From a virus: a stretch of DNA of 25,803 bases. The notes under the pieces are model-generated. The model was not told the DNA's origin, searched no databases, and saw nothing but the letters and a program-made list of their open reading frames with translations. Positions 13,512-19,561 of the stretch are shown piece by piece; positions within the stretch are counted from its first letter, which is position 1, and every line of letters begins with the position of its first letter. The position numbers and the translations under genes were made by a program. The stretch covers positions 1-25,803 of the IMG/VR virus record IMGVR_UViG_3300044695_001431; one strand, written 5' to 3'.

Positions 13512-13934
13512 CTATTCTTTTACAAATTTACTAAAATTTTCTATTTCTTTTTCAATTTCATCAACTTTTTCTTTATACCATTTTTCGGTAAACATTAAAT
13601 TTTCAGCCGTTTTTATGTTATAAATAACTGTTGTATGATCCCCAACCCCGATATGTTTAGCTATTTCATTAAGGGATAATTGAGTATATTTTTTAAGAAT
13701 ATAAGCCGCCGCCTTGCGTCCAAATATAACGCTTTGCCTTCTGTTCTTAATCTGGATGCTTGTGTCAAATACGTCCTCAACTAACTCAACTAATCTATGC
13801 GGCATAATGCTTGTTGGCACAGATCCTATTGCAATATCATCTGTTATCAAATTAGCTTTAACTAATTCTTTATGAAACATCCGTAAACTTTGCAACTGAT
13901 CTTTATAACATTGTACTATATTGTTATACTCCAT
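13512..13934 (-). CDS. DnaA domain IV-like DNA-binding protein
   Basis: The C-terminal half of this 140-aa protein (residues ~46-115) matches DnaA domain IV: a helix with RRQSVIFGRKAAAYILKKY, then LSLNEIAKHIG and the signature VGDHTTVIYNI, which reads DNA in DnaA boxes. No AAA+ domain or Walker motif is present, so it is a stand-alone DNA-binding module of the kind found in Bacteroidota phages and plasmids. It could bind the phage origin, interfere with host DnaA or act as a transcription factor. It ends in TAG. It is 2 nt from the SSB-like gene upstream. Confidence 0.9.
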   Translation of the reverse strand: MEYNNIVQCYKDQLQSLRMFHKELVKANLITDDIAIGSVPTSIMPHRLVELVEDVFDTSIQIKNRRQSVIFGRKAAAYILKKYTQLSLNEIAKHIGVGDHTTVIYNIKTAENLMFTEKWYKEKVDEIEKEIENFSKFVKE

Positions 13935-13936
13935 AA

Positions 13937-14146
13937 TTAAAATTCTAAGTCATCATTAGCTAATTTTGTTTCTGTAGGCGCAACGTAATTATCTTCATAA
14001 ATTTTATAATCAGGCTGCGCAGGTTTATCCTTATATGAATTTACCCACATATTATAACGTTGTCCGTTTATTGAAAATTTAATTACCTCTTTGCCGTCTT
14101 TGGTTTGGTTTTTCCAGGCACCGATTGATTCTTTTTTTTCTATCAT
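13937..14146 (-). CDS. Small protein with SSB-like acidic C-terminal tip (69 aa)
   Basis: The protein reads like a small beta-barrel (ESIGAWKNQTKDGKEVIKFS, NGQRYNMWVNSY) and ends in NDDLEF. This tip closely resembles the SSB C-terminal tail (DDDIPF in E. coli, DDLPF in many Bacteroidota), which recruits replication and repair proteins. The core also resembles DUF736-like small phage proteins. Its place between ERF-linked and DnaA-like genes fits a single-strand-DNA role. The OB-fold itself is not established. Confidence 0.6.
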   Translation of the reverse strand: MIEKKESIGAWKNQTKDGKEVIKFSINGQRYNMWVNSYKDKPAQPDYKIYEDNYVAPTETKLANDDLEF

Positions 14147-14147
14147 T

Positions 14148-14360
14148 TTATATTTGGTTTGTGGATTCTTCTGAATCCTGTTTAAAAAATACTGCTTTAA
14201 ATTCCGAATGTTTTTCCCAATGGTTTACAAAGTTAATCAATTGGTCGTATGCTTCCTTATTATACCAGGCATAATGATATATTTTTGCTAAAAGCATTTG
14301 CCTTTCCATAGGTAAAAGGTTTTGCATACCTTTCTCTAAATCTTGATATGTTTCTTGCAT
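14148..14360 (-). CDS. Small helical protein of unknown function (70 aa)
   Basis: A 70-aa mostly helical protein (MQETYQDLEKGMQNLLPMER at the start) rich in Gln, Lys and aromatic residues, with no recognisable motif. It lies between the ERF gene and the SSB-like gene with 1-nt gaps on both sides, so it is clearly part of the recombination operon. An accessory factor for the annealing protein is a contextual guess. Confidence 0.65.
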   Translation of the reverse strand: MQETYQDLEKGMQNLLPMERQMLLAKIYHYAWYNKEAYDQLINFVNHWEKHSEFKAVFFKQDSEESTNQI

Positions 14361-14361
14361 T

Positions 14362-14913
14362 TTACTTGTTTTGGTTAGCTAATATAATTTTATAAGCCTT
14401 ATCGTATTGCTCATTTGTAGTATAAGCACTTATCTTGATAGCCTGTTTACTTTTAAGGCTTTCATCCCAGATGGTATTTTCTAAAAGTGCAATTAGCTTC
14501 ATACGTTTTTCCTCGCCTACTTCGTCCTTATGCTCATTAGTAGCATCCGCGTCTTTTGTATCATCTATTGCGAATAGACCATTAAGGGCGTATTTACGCG
14601 CGTATGAACTCGCTGATCCTGTAATCTGTGCAGCGTCCATTCCTTTTTTTACTTCCTCCTCGCGCGCCCAACCATATACCTTTACAGGGATTTCCTCATT
14701 ATTTTCATCTATTAACATAGCGGTTGCTTTTACATAAATACGATCCGCAACTTGTACTACCTCATCACTAATTAAAAGGGCGGTTTCATACTTATAAAGT
14801 ATTGGTTTTACTGCCTCTATTATGTCCTCTGCGCTTCGGTATTTATATTTACCAAATGCATTAACTTGGTTTTTAGGTGCTTTTAATTCGGCTTGAATTT
14901 TTACTAATTTCAT
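14362..14913 (-). CDS. ERF-family single-strand annealing protein
   Basis: The 183-aa protein carries the ERF superfamily signatures: NQVNAFGKYKYRSAEDIIEA (residues 15-34) and GMDAAQITGSASSYARKYAL (91-110), followed by NGLFAIDDTKDAD. ERF proteins anneal complementary single strands in phage recombination and genome circularisation, as in P22 Erf. The C-terminal ~55 residues are a variable, charged tail. The neighbouring SSB-like and VRR-NUC genes form a recombination set. No partner 5'-3' exonuclease of the YqaJ type was found; the DnaQ-like exonuclease lies across a terminator. Confidence 0.93.
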   Translation of the reverse strand: MKLVKIQAELKAPKNQVNAFGKYKYRSAEDIIEAVKPILYKYETALLISDEVVQVADRIYVKATAMLIDENNEEIPVKVYGWAREEEVKKGMDAAQITGSASSYARKYALNGLFAIDDTKDADATNEHKDEVGEEKRMKLIALLENTIWDESLKSKQAIKISAYTTNEQYDKAYKIILANQNK

Positions 14914-14916
14914 AGG

Positions 14917-15150
14917 TTAATTGGTTTTGTAAGTTTTATCAAAATAGTTTATGCCACCCTCATATTCAAATGATTCATCTCTTTTGCCGTTCCATACGTT
15001 GATTTCGCCATCATCAAAGGCTTGTCTAATTTGGGCTTTTTCAATAGGCAAATATTTATCTTCAATTGTTTTAGCTAATTGCTCTGGAAGGAATGTAAAA
15101 GTGTGAGCATTTTTAATGTACTCTAATAGTTCTTGCATTGATGTTTTCAT
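14917..15150 (-). CDS. Small acidic protein of unknown function (77 aa)
   Basis: A 77-aa protein starting MKTSMQELLEYIKNAHTFTF, with IRQAFDDGEINVW and a C-terminal NYFDKTYK. The pattern of an N-terminal helix followed by a helix with a Phe-Asp-Asp-Gly turn and a Tyr-rich end is frequent in small Bacteroidota phage proteins encoded near ERF or RecT genes. No function is known to me. It precedes the ERF gene by 3 nt. Confidence 0.65.
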   Translation of the reverse strand: MKTSMQELLEYIKNAHTFTFLPEQLAKTIEDKYLPIEKAQIRQAFDDGEINVWNGKRDESFEYEGGINYFDKTYKTN

Positions 15151-15173
15151 AGATTTATTTTAGGTTTATAAAT

Positions 15174-15428
15174 TTAATACATATCCCCGTACTCCTCAAA
15201 TTTTTCTGTCCATTCAGACATAGGCGTAAAAGGTATTGGTTTAAAAGGGTTTTTAGGTTGCTGCAATAAATGTGGATAGTAAACTGCTTTAAAATCCTTT
15301 AAAGTTTTACGAGCATTTTTTAACATTTCGTATCTTTTTTGAGCATTTGATTTATCGCTTATATCAAATAGCCATTCATAATAACTAACCTTATCCCTTA
15401 GGTTTGAAAGTTGAAGTAATGTATTCAT
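15174..15428 (-). CDS. Small protein of unknown function (84 aa)
   Basis: A helical N-terminal half (LRDKVSYYEWLFDISDKSNA) is followed by a basic helix and a Pro-rich tail (PKNPFKPIPFTPMSEWTEKF). No motif is recognised. It lies 3 nt after the first gene of the P1 operon and is expected to be expressed early with the recombination genes. Confidence 0.6.
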   Translation of the reverse strand: MNTLLQLSNLRDKVSYYEWLFDISDKSNAQKRYEMLKNARKTLKDFKAVYYPHLLQQPKNPFKPIPFTPMSEWTEKFEEYGDMY

Positions 15429-15431
15429 TGG

Positions 15432-15641
15432 TTAATCTTTTGTTTCTAAAAATTTTTCCTCAAGTACTTGGGTTGTCGGTTTTAAAGATCCGCCCTGTGC
15501 TAAAATTAAAAACTTATCGTAGGCTTGATCTTTGTCATAGCTACCAGAATCAGATACAAAATAGCCGTCCTCTTTAGTGTAAAAATAAGGATCATCTGGT
15601 TTGTTGTATTTCGTTTCCGAAACAAATTCAAATTTTTTCAT
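15432..15641 (-). CDS. First gene of P1 operon, unknown function (69 aa)
   Basis: Start chosen at ATG 15641 (MKKFEFVSETKYNKPDDPYF). A longer frame to 15686 would begin with TTG inside the promoter -7 box, upstream of the expected transcript start near 15669. The protein is rich in Tyr, Asp and Ser (YFVSDSGSYDKDQAYDKFLI) and has no known motif. First genes of phage early operons are often host-takeover or anti-defence proteins; that is context only. Confidence 0.65.
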   Translation of the reverse strand: MKKFEFVSETKYNKPDDPYFYTKEDGYFVSDSGSYDKDQAYDKFLILAQGGSLKPTTQVLEEKFLETKD

Positions 15642-15675
15642 AGTATTTATGCCGTATGGTTTTATTACGACAGGA

Positions 15676-15707
15676 CAAATATACAACTTTTATCCATATT
15701 ATATACA
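15676..15707 (-). promoter_or_regulatory. Promoter P1 with three 11-bp-phased TGKATA hexamers
   Basis: The -7 box TATATTTG lies at 15683-15676. TGTATA (15707-15702), TGGATA (15696-15691) and TGTATA (15685-15680) are spaced exactly 11 bp apart; the last overlaps the -7 box. There is no visible -33 TTG. The segment is nearly identical to P2 at 5.1 kb: the 18 bp ending at the box (ATAAAAGTTGTATATTTG) are exact. The middle element lies inside TTATCCATA (plus strand), one base from a DnaA box. It starts the replication/recombination operon. Confidence 0.75.
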
Positions 15708-15726
15708 CTTTATTAATTTATTTTGC

Positions 15727-15752
15727 AAAAAAAAGCCACTTATTATAAGTGG
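15727..15752 (-). terminator. Rho-independent terminator upstream of P1
   Basis: On the minus strand CCACTTA-TAA-TAAGTGG (15752-15736) forms a perfect 7-bp stem with a 3-nt loop, followed by C and eight T residues (15734-15727). It ends the lysis/exonuclease unit after the 81-aa gene and insulates P1. Its left arm lies in TTACCACTTAT, which resembles the TTACCGCTTATC repeats upstream of P2, so it might also be an operator. Confidence 0.85.
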
Positions 15753-15777
15753 TAATACATTATATATAATTATTTAT

Positions 15778-16023
15778 TTATATATCTTCCTCAACATCAA
15801 AGATTTCAGCGTGCATTTCCCCGATAACGTTTGCAATAATATCCAAAGACTGCCTTCTAATTGTCTTGATTCTATTAGCTTCAATTTTAGAAACTAAAGT
15901 CAAATCAATATCTTCAACGGCTGATATTGCATAATATGCGCAACTAATCAAATCGCTTCGCGTGGTCGTTTCGGCATCTTCCCATTCTATTTCCTCGCTT
16001 ACTTCTTGTTTTTCGTCTGACAT
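15778..16023 (-). CDS. Small acidic protein of unknown function (81 aa)
   Basis: A very acidic 81-aa protein (MSDEKQEVSEEIEWEDAETT at the start, ending EIFDVEEDI), helical in the middle (LVSKIEANRIKTIRRQSLDI). Acidic small phage proteins include DNA mimics, but no known family was recognised. It is the last gene before the terminator; its ATG overlaps the stop of the 62-aa gene by one base. Confidence 0.65.
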   Translation of the reverse strand: MSDEKQEVSEEIEWEDAETTTRSDLISCAYYAISAVEDIDLTLVSKIEANRIKTIRRQSLDIIANVIGEMHAEIFDVEEDI

Positions 16024-16211
16024 TATAAATCTTTTAAAATTATTTCATCAGGTCTTTCTATTTCTTTAAACTCCATTTTATTTCCACCACGAATCTTTGC
16101 TAAAACATTTCTTATCTCTTTTTCAATATCGTATAATTCTTGCAATTTTTTTGTAAAATAATCTTCTTGCTGCAATAAAGTCCATTTGTTAAATCCTTTA
16201 GGCATTTTCAT
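16023..16211 (-). CDS. Small charged protein of unknown function (62 aa)
   Basis: The product starts MKMPKGFNKWTLLQQEDYFT and looks like a helical hairpin of Lys and Glu-rich segments (KKLQELYDIEKEIRNVLAKI). The N-terminal 'PKGFNKWTLLQQEDYF' pattern recalls small phage proteins of unknown role. It overlaps the upstream 64-aa gene by 14 nt. Confidence 0.6.
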   Translation of the reverse strand: MKMPKGFNKWTLLQQEDYFTKKLQELYDIEKEIRNVLAKIRGGNKMEFKEIERPDEIILKDL

Positions 16212-16392
16212 TTGTTTTAATTTTTATAAGTTTTTTTAAATAAATGCTTAAATCCAATGCTTCCTCGTAAGCGTGCTGCAACCATTCTAATTCTGTTAGA
16301 TCCGTTCTGTCCATAGTAGTCAAGTATTCCTTTAAACCTTTTTCCTCGCGATCTATTAAATCATTTATAATATTATATAATAATTTAGACAT
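16198..16392 (-). CDS. Small helical protein, possibly MazG-like fragment (64 aa)
   Basis: A 64-aa protein with LIDREEKGLKEYLTTMDRTD and LEWLQHAYEEALDLSIYLKK. The second helix, with Glu-Glu-Ala and Asp spaced as in a metal-binding all-alpha NTP pyrophosphohydrolase helix, resembles small MazG-like phage proteins, although only half of such a domain is present. It might act as a dimer. Its stop overlaps the next gene and its ATG overlaps the exonuclease stop. Confidence 0.6.
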   Translation of the reverse strand: MSKLLYNIINDLIDREEKGLKEYLTTMDRTDLTELEWLQHAYEEALDLSIYLKKLIKIKTNENA

Positions 16393-17126
16393 TATTTATC
16401 AGTTTTAGAATGATAGTGATTACAAGTTTTGCATTTATATTGAATCCTGGTTAAGCCTGTTGCAGTTACTACCTTATTGTTTTTAATTAAATCATCTGAT
16501 CCACATTCAGGGCAAGTACCTCTATCCTGTCCAAATATAACTCCGTAATGCGTTTTAGGCTCTATATGTGCGCTTAAAAGTTTAAAAACCTTTTCAAGCA
16601 ATACCACATCTTTTTTACAATACTTAATCATAGCCTCCATTGCTGCCTTGTCCTTATGCAATAGAATGTTTTTCCAAAGGCTATATTCTGTTTTAATCTT
16701 CTGCCCTATGCCTAAAAAATCCGCTATATAATTAAGCCTATTTGAATTAAATCTAAACTTCTGCCTGGCTACCTTTAGGGTATCAATAGTTGTATATTTT
16801 GGGAACATTTGGATATTGTGAAACAAGCACCTTGTCCTGATCCAAGCCAAGTCAAATTTATCCCCGTTATGTCCAACCATTTCAGTAGCCACATTTGCAA
16901 CCTCAATAAATTGTTCAAGCATACGCTTGTCATTCTGCTTCGCATCCCATTGTAAAGCATAAACTTCTTTTTCATCTTCCCATTTATAACAGATACAAAT
17001 GATTGCACGTTCTTGAATTATGTTTGAATAATCAATATTCTTTTTATATCCTGCTTCCCAAAACAACCCAATATTAGGCGATGTTTCTATGTCGAAAAAA
17101 AGCCTCCTGCGTTTTGTTTTTAGCAT
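16392..17126 (-). CDS. DnaQ-like 3'-5' exonuclease with zinc ribbon
   Basis: A 244-aa protein with a DEDDy RNase H-fold exonuclease (residues ~8-185): FFDIET (Asp12, Glu14), GHNGDKFDLAWI (Asp92) and YCKKD (Tyr169, Asp173), as in RNase_H_2/DnaQ-like enzymes. A C-terminal zinc ribbon follows, with CPEC (205-208) and CKTC (232-235). It should trim single-stranded or structured DNA or RNA with two metal ions. No polymerase gene lies in the window, so a recombination, repair or host-DNA-degradation role is more likely than proofreading. It follows the endolysin by 4 nt. Confidence 0.85.
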   Translation of the reverse strand: MLKTKRRRLFFDIETSPNIGLFWEAGYKKNIDYSNIIQERAIICICYKWEDEKEVYALQWDAKQNDKRMLEQFIEVANVATEMVGHNGDKFDLAWIRTRCLFHNIQMFPKYTTIDTLKVARQKFRFNSNRLNYIADFLGIGQKIKTEYSLWKNILLHKDKAAMEAMIKYCKKDVVLLEKVFKLLSAHIEPKTHYGVIFGQDRGTCPECGSDDLIKNNKVVTATGLTRIQYKCKTCNHYHSKTDK

Positions 17127-17130
17127 AAGT

Positions 17131-17637
17131 TTAAATTAGTACAAAGCCATTCTTGTCAACTTTGCCTGTTTTATGTAATGTTTGTAATTCTGCAATTGAT
17201 TTACCAAGTGTTTTTTGAAAGTGTGGTGCATCATTAAACTTCCAATCGCCACCCCATTCGTAGCCGTATCTCTTAAAAATAGCTACAATCTCCTGCCAAT
17301 CACTTTTACCATCGCCATCAAAGTCAGTTTTTAAATCCCAACTTGCGGTTTCAAAAGTGCCATTCTTATCCTTGTCAACTAACAAAACAATATCAATAGC
17401 TAATCCGTAGTTATGATAAGACTGACCGCCTTTAGCCTTAGTAACAATAGCTCCAGGCTTTGTTCTACCTTGTGCAAACAATGCATCTTGTTCTGCAAAT
17501 GTTCTAAGCGTATAAGCAAAACGACAAGCTGCCGTTCCTGTTAAAGCTGCAACAATCTCATCATACATCGTTAACGCTTCATCTCTTAACTTAGGATGGA
17601 GTAATTGGATTCGTTCCAATGTTTTTTGGTCTTTCAT
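17131..17637 (-). CDS. M15-family peptidase endolysin with EF-hand-like loops
   Basis: The 168-aa protein is an L-Ala-D-Glu/D-Ala-D-Ala type peptidase of the VanY/M15 fold: zinc ligands in SYHNYGLAID (His75, Asp82) and DAPHF (His139), and the catalytic acid region EWGGDWKFND. It should cut peptidoglycan peptides at the end of infection. Between the two ligand motifs it has two EF-hand-like loops: DKDKNGTF (88-95) and DFDGDGKSDWQE (105-116); the second is a perfect 12-residue EF-hand pattern. T5 endolysin, the same family, is calcium dependent through a similar site. No signal peptide is present, so export needs a holin. Confidence 0.92.
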   Translation of the reverse strand: MKDQKTLERIQLLHPKLRDEALTMYDEIVAALTGTAACRFAYTLRTFAEQDALFAQGRTKPGAIVTKAKGGQSYHNYGLAIDIVLLVDKDKNGTFETASWDLKTDFDGDGKSDWQEIVAIFKRYGYEWGGDWKFNDAPHFQKTLGKSIAELQTLHKTGKVDKNGFVLI

Positions 17638-17639
17638 TT

Positions 17640-17726
17640 TTATAACATTTTAATTGTAAAATATGTCAATAACACTACCCATAAGATAAAGCCTATGAGT
17701 AATGCTCTTTTTTCGTTATTCGGCAT
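17640..17726 (-). CDS. 28-aa single-pass membrane peptide in lysis block
   Basis: ATG at 17726, TAA at 17640. The peptide MPNNEKRALLIGFILWVVLL continues with TYFTIKML: a short charged N-terminus and one strong transmembrane helix. It overlaps the holin-like gene by 11 nt and ends 2 nt before the endolysin ATG, so the frame is locked between two real genes and coupling is likely. Size and position suit a pinholin-like, antiholin or holin-assisting peptide. Coding status rests on composition and packing only. Confidence 0.55.
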   Translation of the reverse strand: MPNNEKRALLIGFILWVVLLTYFTIKML

Positions 17727-17946
17727 CTTTCTTAATTGAGAATTTATCAATTGTACTCGTACCCATTGCAGCTATACAAATAGCCATAACGCAGTCTACA
17801 AGTTTGTCGCTTGGTGCTACTTCAACGTGGCTAAACGAATTAGCCAATAAAGTAATACATAAAAATAAAGCACTCAATAAAGCGATTACTCTTTTAGTGC
17901 TAATTGATCCCCTTTCGTCCGATAATAAATTTGCTATCCATTTCAT
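17716..17946 (-). CDS. Holin-like membrane protein (76 aa)
   Basis: A 76-aa protein with two hydrophobic helices (residues ~20-37, VIALLSALFLCITLLAN, and ~49-65, LVDCVMAICIAAMGTST), a short linker and charged ends (MKWIANLLSDERGSISTKR; IDKFSIKKDAE). Small two-TM proteins with this N-terminal pattern are common holin candidates in Bacteroidota phages. Adjacent endolysin supports it. Its ATG lies 1 nt after the upstream stop. Confidence 0.75.
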   Translation of the reverse strand: MKWIANLLSDERGSISTKRVIALLSALFLCITLLANSFSHVEVAPSDKLVDCVMAICIAAMGTSTIDKFSIKKDAE

Positions 17947-17947
17947 A

Positions 17948-18331
17948 TTATTGTGTTTTAATAAGTGCTAATGCCATAAATAAAGCTAATGTCCATAATC
18001 TGTTTATGCCTTTTTCTTTCTCGTAGGTTTCTTTAAACTCTTGGATTCCTGTGGTTGGTTTAGTATTTTGAATATGATATCTGTAAATGTTGATTGTATC
18101 TTGCTTTTTACTAATTTGATTAATTGCTGAATCATAATACTTTGTTTTAATTTTTAATGAATCTATTGTCTTTTTATAACCTAAATACAAAGCGTTTATT
18201 TCTTTGCCTTGCTCAATGGTCATTATAACAACCGAATCTTGTTTAATTTTCTTTATTATTGGGTATTGCGAGTAGCTTGAAACTGATACCAGAATCATTA
18301 CTAACACTATCCAAAGATGCTTTAACTTCAC
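17948..18331 (-). CDS. Secreted or membrane lysis-block protein (127 aa)
   Basis: The start is GTG at 18331, giving MKLKHLWIVLVMILVSVSSY, a good signal peptide or anchor; the first in-frame ATG (18298) would cut it. The middle is Lys/Asp/Ile-rich and helical; the last ~18 residues (RLWTLALFMALALIKTQ) form a second hydrophobic helix. It overlaps the lipoprotein-like gene by 89 nt in another frame, the kind of embedding seen in spanin gene pairs. Role in envelope disruption is inferred. Confidence 0.6.
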   Translation of the reverse strand: MKLKHLWIVLVMILVSVSSYSQYPIIKKIKQDSVVIMTIEQGKEINALYLGYKKTIDSLKIKTKYYDSAINQISKKQDTINIYRYHIQNTKPTTGIQEFKETYEKEKGINRLWTLALFMALALIKTQ

Positions 18332-18569
18332 TTAATTCGGTTTTTAATATTTTAACTTCTTGTTTTAATTCGGTTATTGTTGCAACTGCTTTTGTAACTA
18401 ACTCTGCTTCCTTTTTACTTGCCTTAGCTTGTACTTGAACTGACAAAGTATTTGTTTCCGATACCTTATTCATTAACTTTTGGAACTCAATATCATCTTT
18501 TATGTCCTCACTTTGGTTTTGAGCCGATGCCGTACAACCGAATAAAAATATAAACAATAAGTATTTCAT
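18243..18569 (-). CDS. Putative o-spanin-like lipoprotein with coiled coil (108 aa)
   Basis: The N-terminus MKYLLFIFLFGCTASAQNQ has a lipobox-like LFGC with Cys12; a type I cleavage after ASA is an alternative. The rest is a long Lys/Glu heptad-type helix (residues ~25-90). A lipid-anchored periplasmic coiled coil beside an inner-membrane coiled-coil protein is the layout of two-component spanins, which fuse inner and outer membranes at lysis. Its TAATG overlap with the 89-aa gene supports joint expression. Confidence 0.6.
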   Translation of the reverse strand: MKYLLFIFLFGCTASAQNQSEDIKDDIEFQKLMNKVSETNTLSVQVQAKASKKEAELVTKAVATITELKQEVKILKTELSEVKASLDSVSNDSGISFKLLAIPNNKEN

Positions 18570-18838
18570 TACTTAATAGATTGAATTTTACCCAAACTTT
18601 CAAGCGTGCTTAGTTTAGCCGTTGCAGATGCTAAAGATGAATCGCATCTTCTTAAAGCCACTTGCATAATATCAACCTTCTCATCTAACTTTTCAACTTT
18701 AACCCCTTGACTTGTAATCTGGTCTTTAAAGGTAGAACGCACATCAATATACAGAGCAGATATGCCACATAGAACGATGAATAAAGTTGCAACCACAGGG
18801 TTTTTAGCGAATGTCTTGAAATCTACAGGTAAAGCCAT
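18569..18838 (-). CDS. Putative i-spanin-like membrane protein (89 aa)
   Basis: One N-terminal transmembrane helix (residues ~14-32, VVATLFIVLCGISALYID) is followed by a periplasmic coiled-coil segment (VKVEKLDEKVDIMQVALRRC). This type II anchor plus coiled coil is what an i-spanin looks like, and the next gene is a lipoprotein-like coiled-coil protein. Not proven by sequence; spanins share no common motif. Confidence 0.6.
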   Translation of the reverse strand: MALPVDFKTFAKNPVVATLFIVLCGISALYIDVRSTFKDQITSQGVKVEKLDEKVDIMQVALRRCDSSLASATAKLSTLESLGKIQSIK

Positions 18839-18839
18839 T

Positions 18840-19388
18840 TTAAAATAATTTTTTATAGTAACCTAATGAATAATGATTTGTAGTCGCGTTTATCGTAAAT
18901 AAGCCGTTTTTAGGCGTCTTATACCCAAGACCAAGTCCTAACCCTAATTTGTTATCAAATGCCCTTAAATCGCCTATAACACCCAAGTAAACCTCTTTCT
19001 TAGGCTTTGGTATTATAGTCTTTGTAACGTAAATAGTTTTTTCGTTTATTTCAGTTTTAAAACTTCTACCCTGAATCTTGTTTTGTGAGATCGTATCTTG
19101 AATATATGCGTATCCTAATGAATCTATGCGCATAGTATCAGAATAAACCTTTACTTGGTTGTAGTCTTTTACGATAGTAATTGTATCGTGAACCTCATCT
19201 ATATTGTAAATTGTGTCTAAAACGACAAAAGGGATAGATTTCCCCTTAATGTACTTAGTAAAAGTTTTCTGTTGGTAAACTGTGTCGGTATCTACGATAA
19301 CCGAAGACTGACCTATATATTCAGATTTGTCCTTTATAAAAAGAAACACAATAATAACCAATATCGCTATTACTATATTCTTATACAT
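18840..19388 (-). CDS. Membrane-anchored beta-rich protein (182 aa)
   Basis: An N-terminal transmembrane helix (residues 4-19, NIVIAILVIIVFLFIK) anchors a periplasmic domain with many Val/Thr/Asp-rich strands. The C-terminus (VYLGVIGDLRAFDNKLGLGL, ending HYSLGYYKKLF) looks like amphipathic strands of an outer-membrane or beta-sandwich structure. Similar one-TM proteins sit in lysis regions of Bacteroidota phages (DUF6808-like, by impression). It could span the periplasm as a one-piece spanin. Its ATG overlaps the preceding stop (TAATG). Confidence 0.6.
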   Translation of the reverse strand: MYKNIVIAILVIIVFLFIKDKSEYIGQSSVIVDTDTVYQQKTFTKYIKGKSIPFVVLDTIYNIDEVHDTITIVKDYNQVKVYSDTMRIDSLGYAYIQDTISQNKIQGRSFKTEINEKTIYVTKTIIPKPKKEVYLGVIGDLRAFDNKLGLGLGLGYKTPKNGLFTINATTNHYSLGYYKKLF

Positions 19389-19561
19389 TACTTAAATCTT
19401 TTACTTGCTTTGTAGTAATATCTAATTGCAAATACCCCTGAAATAATAGCAGTCAAACCTGCCACCAAAGTTACAAAAGGTTGTACCTGTGTTAGTGTTA
19501 ATGATGCTGCCGTAAGGCTTATACCTGTATTAACTAATGCTTGACTGCTATCTTGTGTCAT
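19388..19561 (-). CDS. Small membrane protein, holin candidate (57 aa)
   Basis: ATG at 19561, TAA at 19388 (57 aa). The sequence has a mildly hydrophobic N-terminal half (MTQDSSQALVNTGISLTAAS), one clear membrane helix (residues ~29-47, VTLVAGLTAIISGVFAIR) and a basic tail YYYKASKRFK. One or two membrane passes and a basic C-terminus fit small holins. TAATG overlaps with both neighbours lock the frame. Confidence 0.6.
   Translation of the reverse strand: MTQDSSQALVNTGISLTAASLTLTQVQPFVTLVAGLTAIISGVFAIRYYYKASKRFK

Noticed and set aside
14435-14737. Plus-strand 100-codon frame opposite ERF
   Set aside because: Shadow frame; ERF motifs on the minus strand are decisive.
16775-17008. Minus-strand 77-codon frame inside the exonuclease gene
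   Set aside because: It lies fully within a gene with clear catalytic motifs and has no independent support.
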